Assembly (NCBI GenBank): GCA_023512375.1 | Contig: JAILZS010000008.1 | Span: forward strand, 1 to 64,000 | Length of the DNA: 64,000 bases | Direction: 5' to 3' | Origin: Bacillota bacterium | Lineage (GTDB): Bacteria; Bacillota; Sulfobacillia; JAJZYS01; JAILZS01 | Shown here: piece by piece, positions 63,565-64,000 of the stretch | How positions within the stretch are numbered: the first letter of the stretch is position 1 | How the letters are laid out: each line of letters opens with the position of its first letter | The notes under the pieces: model-generated | The model's input: the letters and a program-made list of their open reading frames with translations, nothing else | Database searches by the model: none | What the model was told of the DNA's origin: nothing | Translations under genes and position numbers: made by a program

Positions 63565-63803
63565 TAGCCGGCCCCTTCTCGCCCGAGGTAGCTCCGCACC
63601 AACTCCTCCAACAGCTCGTCCCGCTCCAAACGCCGGATGAGGTCGCGCGCTCCGCGGTGGCTCGTGATGTACGCAGGATCTCCCGACAGGAGGTAGCCGA
63701 CGATCTGGGTGACCGGGTTGTAACCCTTCTCCTCGAGGGCGCCCACCACCGACTCCAGGATCAGGCGGGTCGCGTCCGAGCTCTTCTGGGGTCGACCGAA
63801 CAT
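63564..63803 (-). CDS. ireB: IreB family regulatory phosphoprotein (UPF0297)
   Basis: 79 residues; the block [28 protein letters not shown] (quoted in parts) is nearly invariant in IreB/YrzL. In enterococci IreB is a substrate of the IreK kinase. The N-terminus is shorter than usual and lacks the typical MHF lead, with a weak ribosome site. Threonines near the N-terminus, where phosphorylation occurs, are limited to T13 here. Confidence 0.94.
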   Translation of the reverse strand: MFGRPQKSSDATRLILESVVGALEEKGYNPVTQIVGYLLSGDPAYITSHRGARDLIRRLERDELLEELVRSYLGREGAG

Positions 63804-63879
63804 GCGCGTCTCGTGCCTTCGGTCGCCCGCGTCCTCCGCCACGGCGCTTCCCCCTTCCGGCCCCCCGTCGTCCGACCGC

Positions 63880-64000
63880 CTATTCTGCCCGCCGCGCCCC
63901 CTTTCCTTCCCCGCCCACCGCCGCGGGCGCGCGCAGGAGGGCGCGCGCACGCCCAACCGCCGCTGCCAGCGCTTGGGATAGGCGCTCCGGGTCCGACACG
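63880..64000 (-). CDS. alaS: 3' end of alanyl-tRNA synthetase (partial)
   Basis: Open frame entering from the right edge and ending at TAG 63880-63882. The last residues ([21 protein letters not shown]) resemble the C-terminal segment of AlaRS, where a glycine-rich stretch is followed by DPxxLxxAL. Position directly upstream of ireB agrees. Only ~39 residues are visible. Confidence 0.6.
   Translation of the reverse strand, partial: VSDPERLSQALAAAVGRARALLRAPAAVGGEGKGARRAE

Overview
The window comes from a very GC-rich, endospore-forming member of the Bacillota. The evidence is a complete spoIIIAA-AH operon, an uninterrupted sigK with its hydrophobic pro-sequence, a YteA-type zinc-finger protein, the spoIIIA-accC-(asp23)-nusB-folD-xseA-xseB-ispA gene order, the alaS-ireB-ruvX-(DUF1292)-mltG order, and a T-box riboswitch in front of ileS. 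Nearly every codon ends in G or C. GTG starts and 4-base GTGA/ATGA start-stop overlaps are very common. A Thermaerobacter, Symbiobacterium or Limnochordia-like lineage is my inference; the sequence does not name the species.

Layout. 0-7 kb: a UbiB/ABC1 kinase converges on rluD-lspA-yteA-DUF5665-ileS, with ileS under a promoter and T-box at about 7.0-7.3 kb. 7.3-11.1 kb: a beta-hydroxyacid dehydrogenase gene diverges from a short sulfate-assimilation operon (sat, APS reductase, a 2-hydroxyacid dehydrogenase). 11.1-12.4 kb: an LCP cell-wall ligase. 12.5-16.85 kb: a minus-strand unit that reads OLE noncoding RNA, oapA, dxs, tlyA, small unknown gene. 17-26 kb: a tad/Flp pilus locus (flp, tadE, tadG, cpaB, cpaE, tadA, tadB, tadC, a VWA-like membrane protein, DUF192). 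26-37 kb: the rest of the isoprenoid, DNA-repair and one-carbon cluster (ispA, xseB, xseA, folD, nusB, asp23), then accC and the eight spoIIIA genes. 37-41 kb: an unknown plus-strand gene, panD, a CD1247-type zinc-ribbon protein, acs. 41-50 kb: efp, glyA, L-serine dehydratase, LipM and the complete glycine cleavage system. 50-54 kb: a shikimate kinase/dehydroquinate synthase fusion, aroC, aroE, yqeG. 54.3-55.1 kb: sigK. 55.3-60.0 kb: a NAD-dependent formate dehydrogenase whose catalytic subunit contains an in-frame TGA followed by a bacterial SECIS hairpin (selenocysteine), and whose N-terminal Fe-S half is a separate downstream gene. 60-64 kb: SRAP, PhzF, mltG, DUF1292, ruvX, ireB and the 3' end of alaS.

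Main points of interest: (1) about 540 bases with no coding pattern, strong RNA structure and an extended -10 promoter lie directly before a small membrane protein and dxs. This is the published genomic position of the OLE RNA/OapA ribonucleoprotein system. (2) In other OLE-bearing genomes ispA, OLE, oapA and dxs are neighbours; here the whole tad pilus locus sits between ispA and OLE on the same strand. (3) The formate dehydrogenase is both a selenoprotein and split exactly at the Fe-S/molybdopterin domain boundary, with the N-terminal half encoded last. (4) FolD lacks the catalytic lysine and other substrate-site residues. (5) accB is missing from its usual place before accC. Serine/glycine breakdown, glycine cleavage, formate oxidation, FolD and acetyl-CoA synthetase together suggest a cell with heavy one-carbon and C2 traffic. 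No tRNA, rRNA, CRISPR array or intact insertion sequence was seen.
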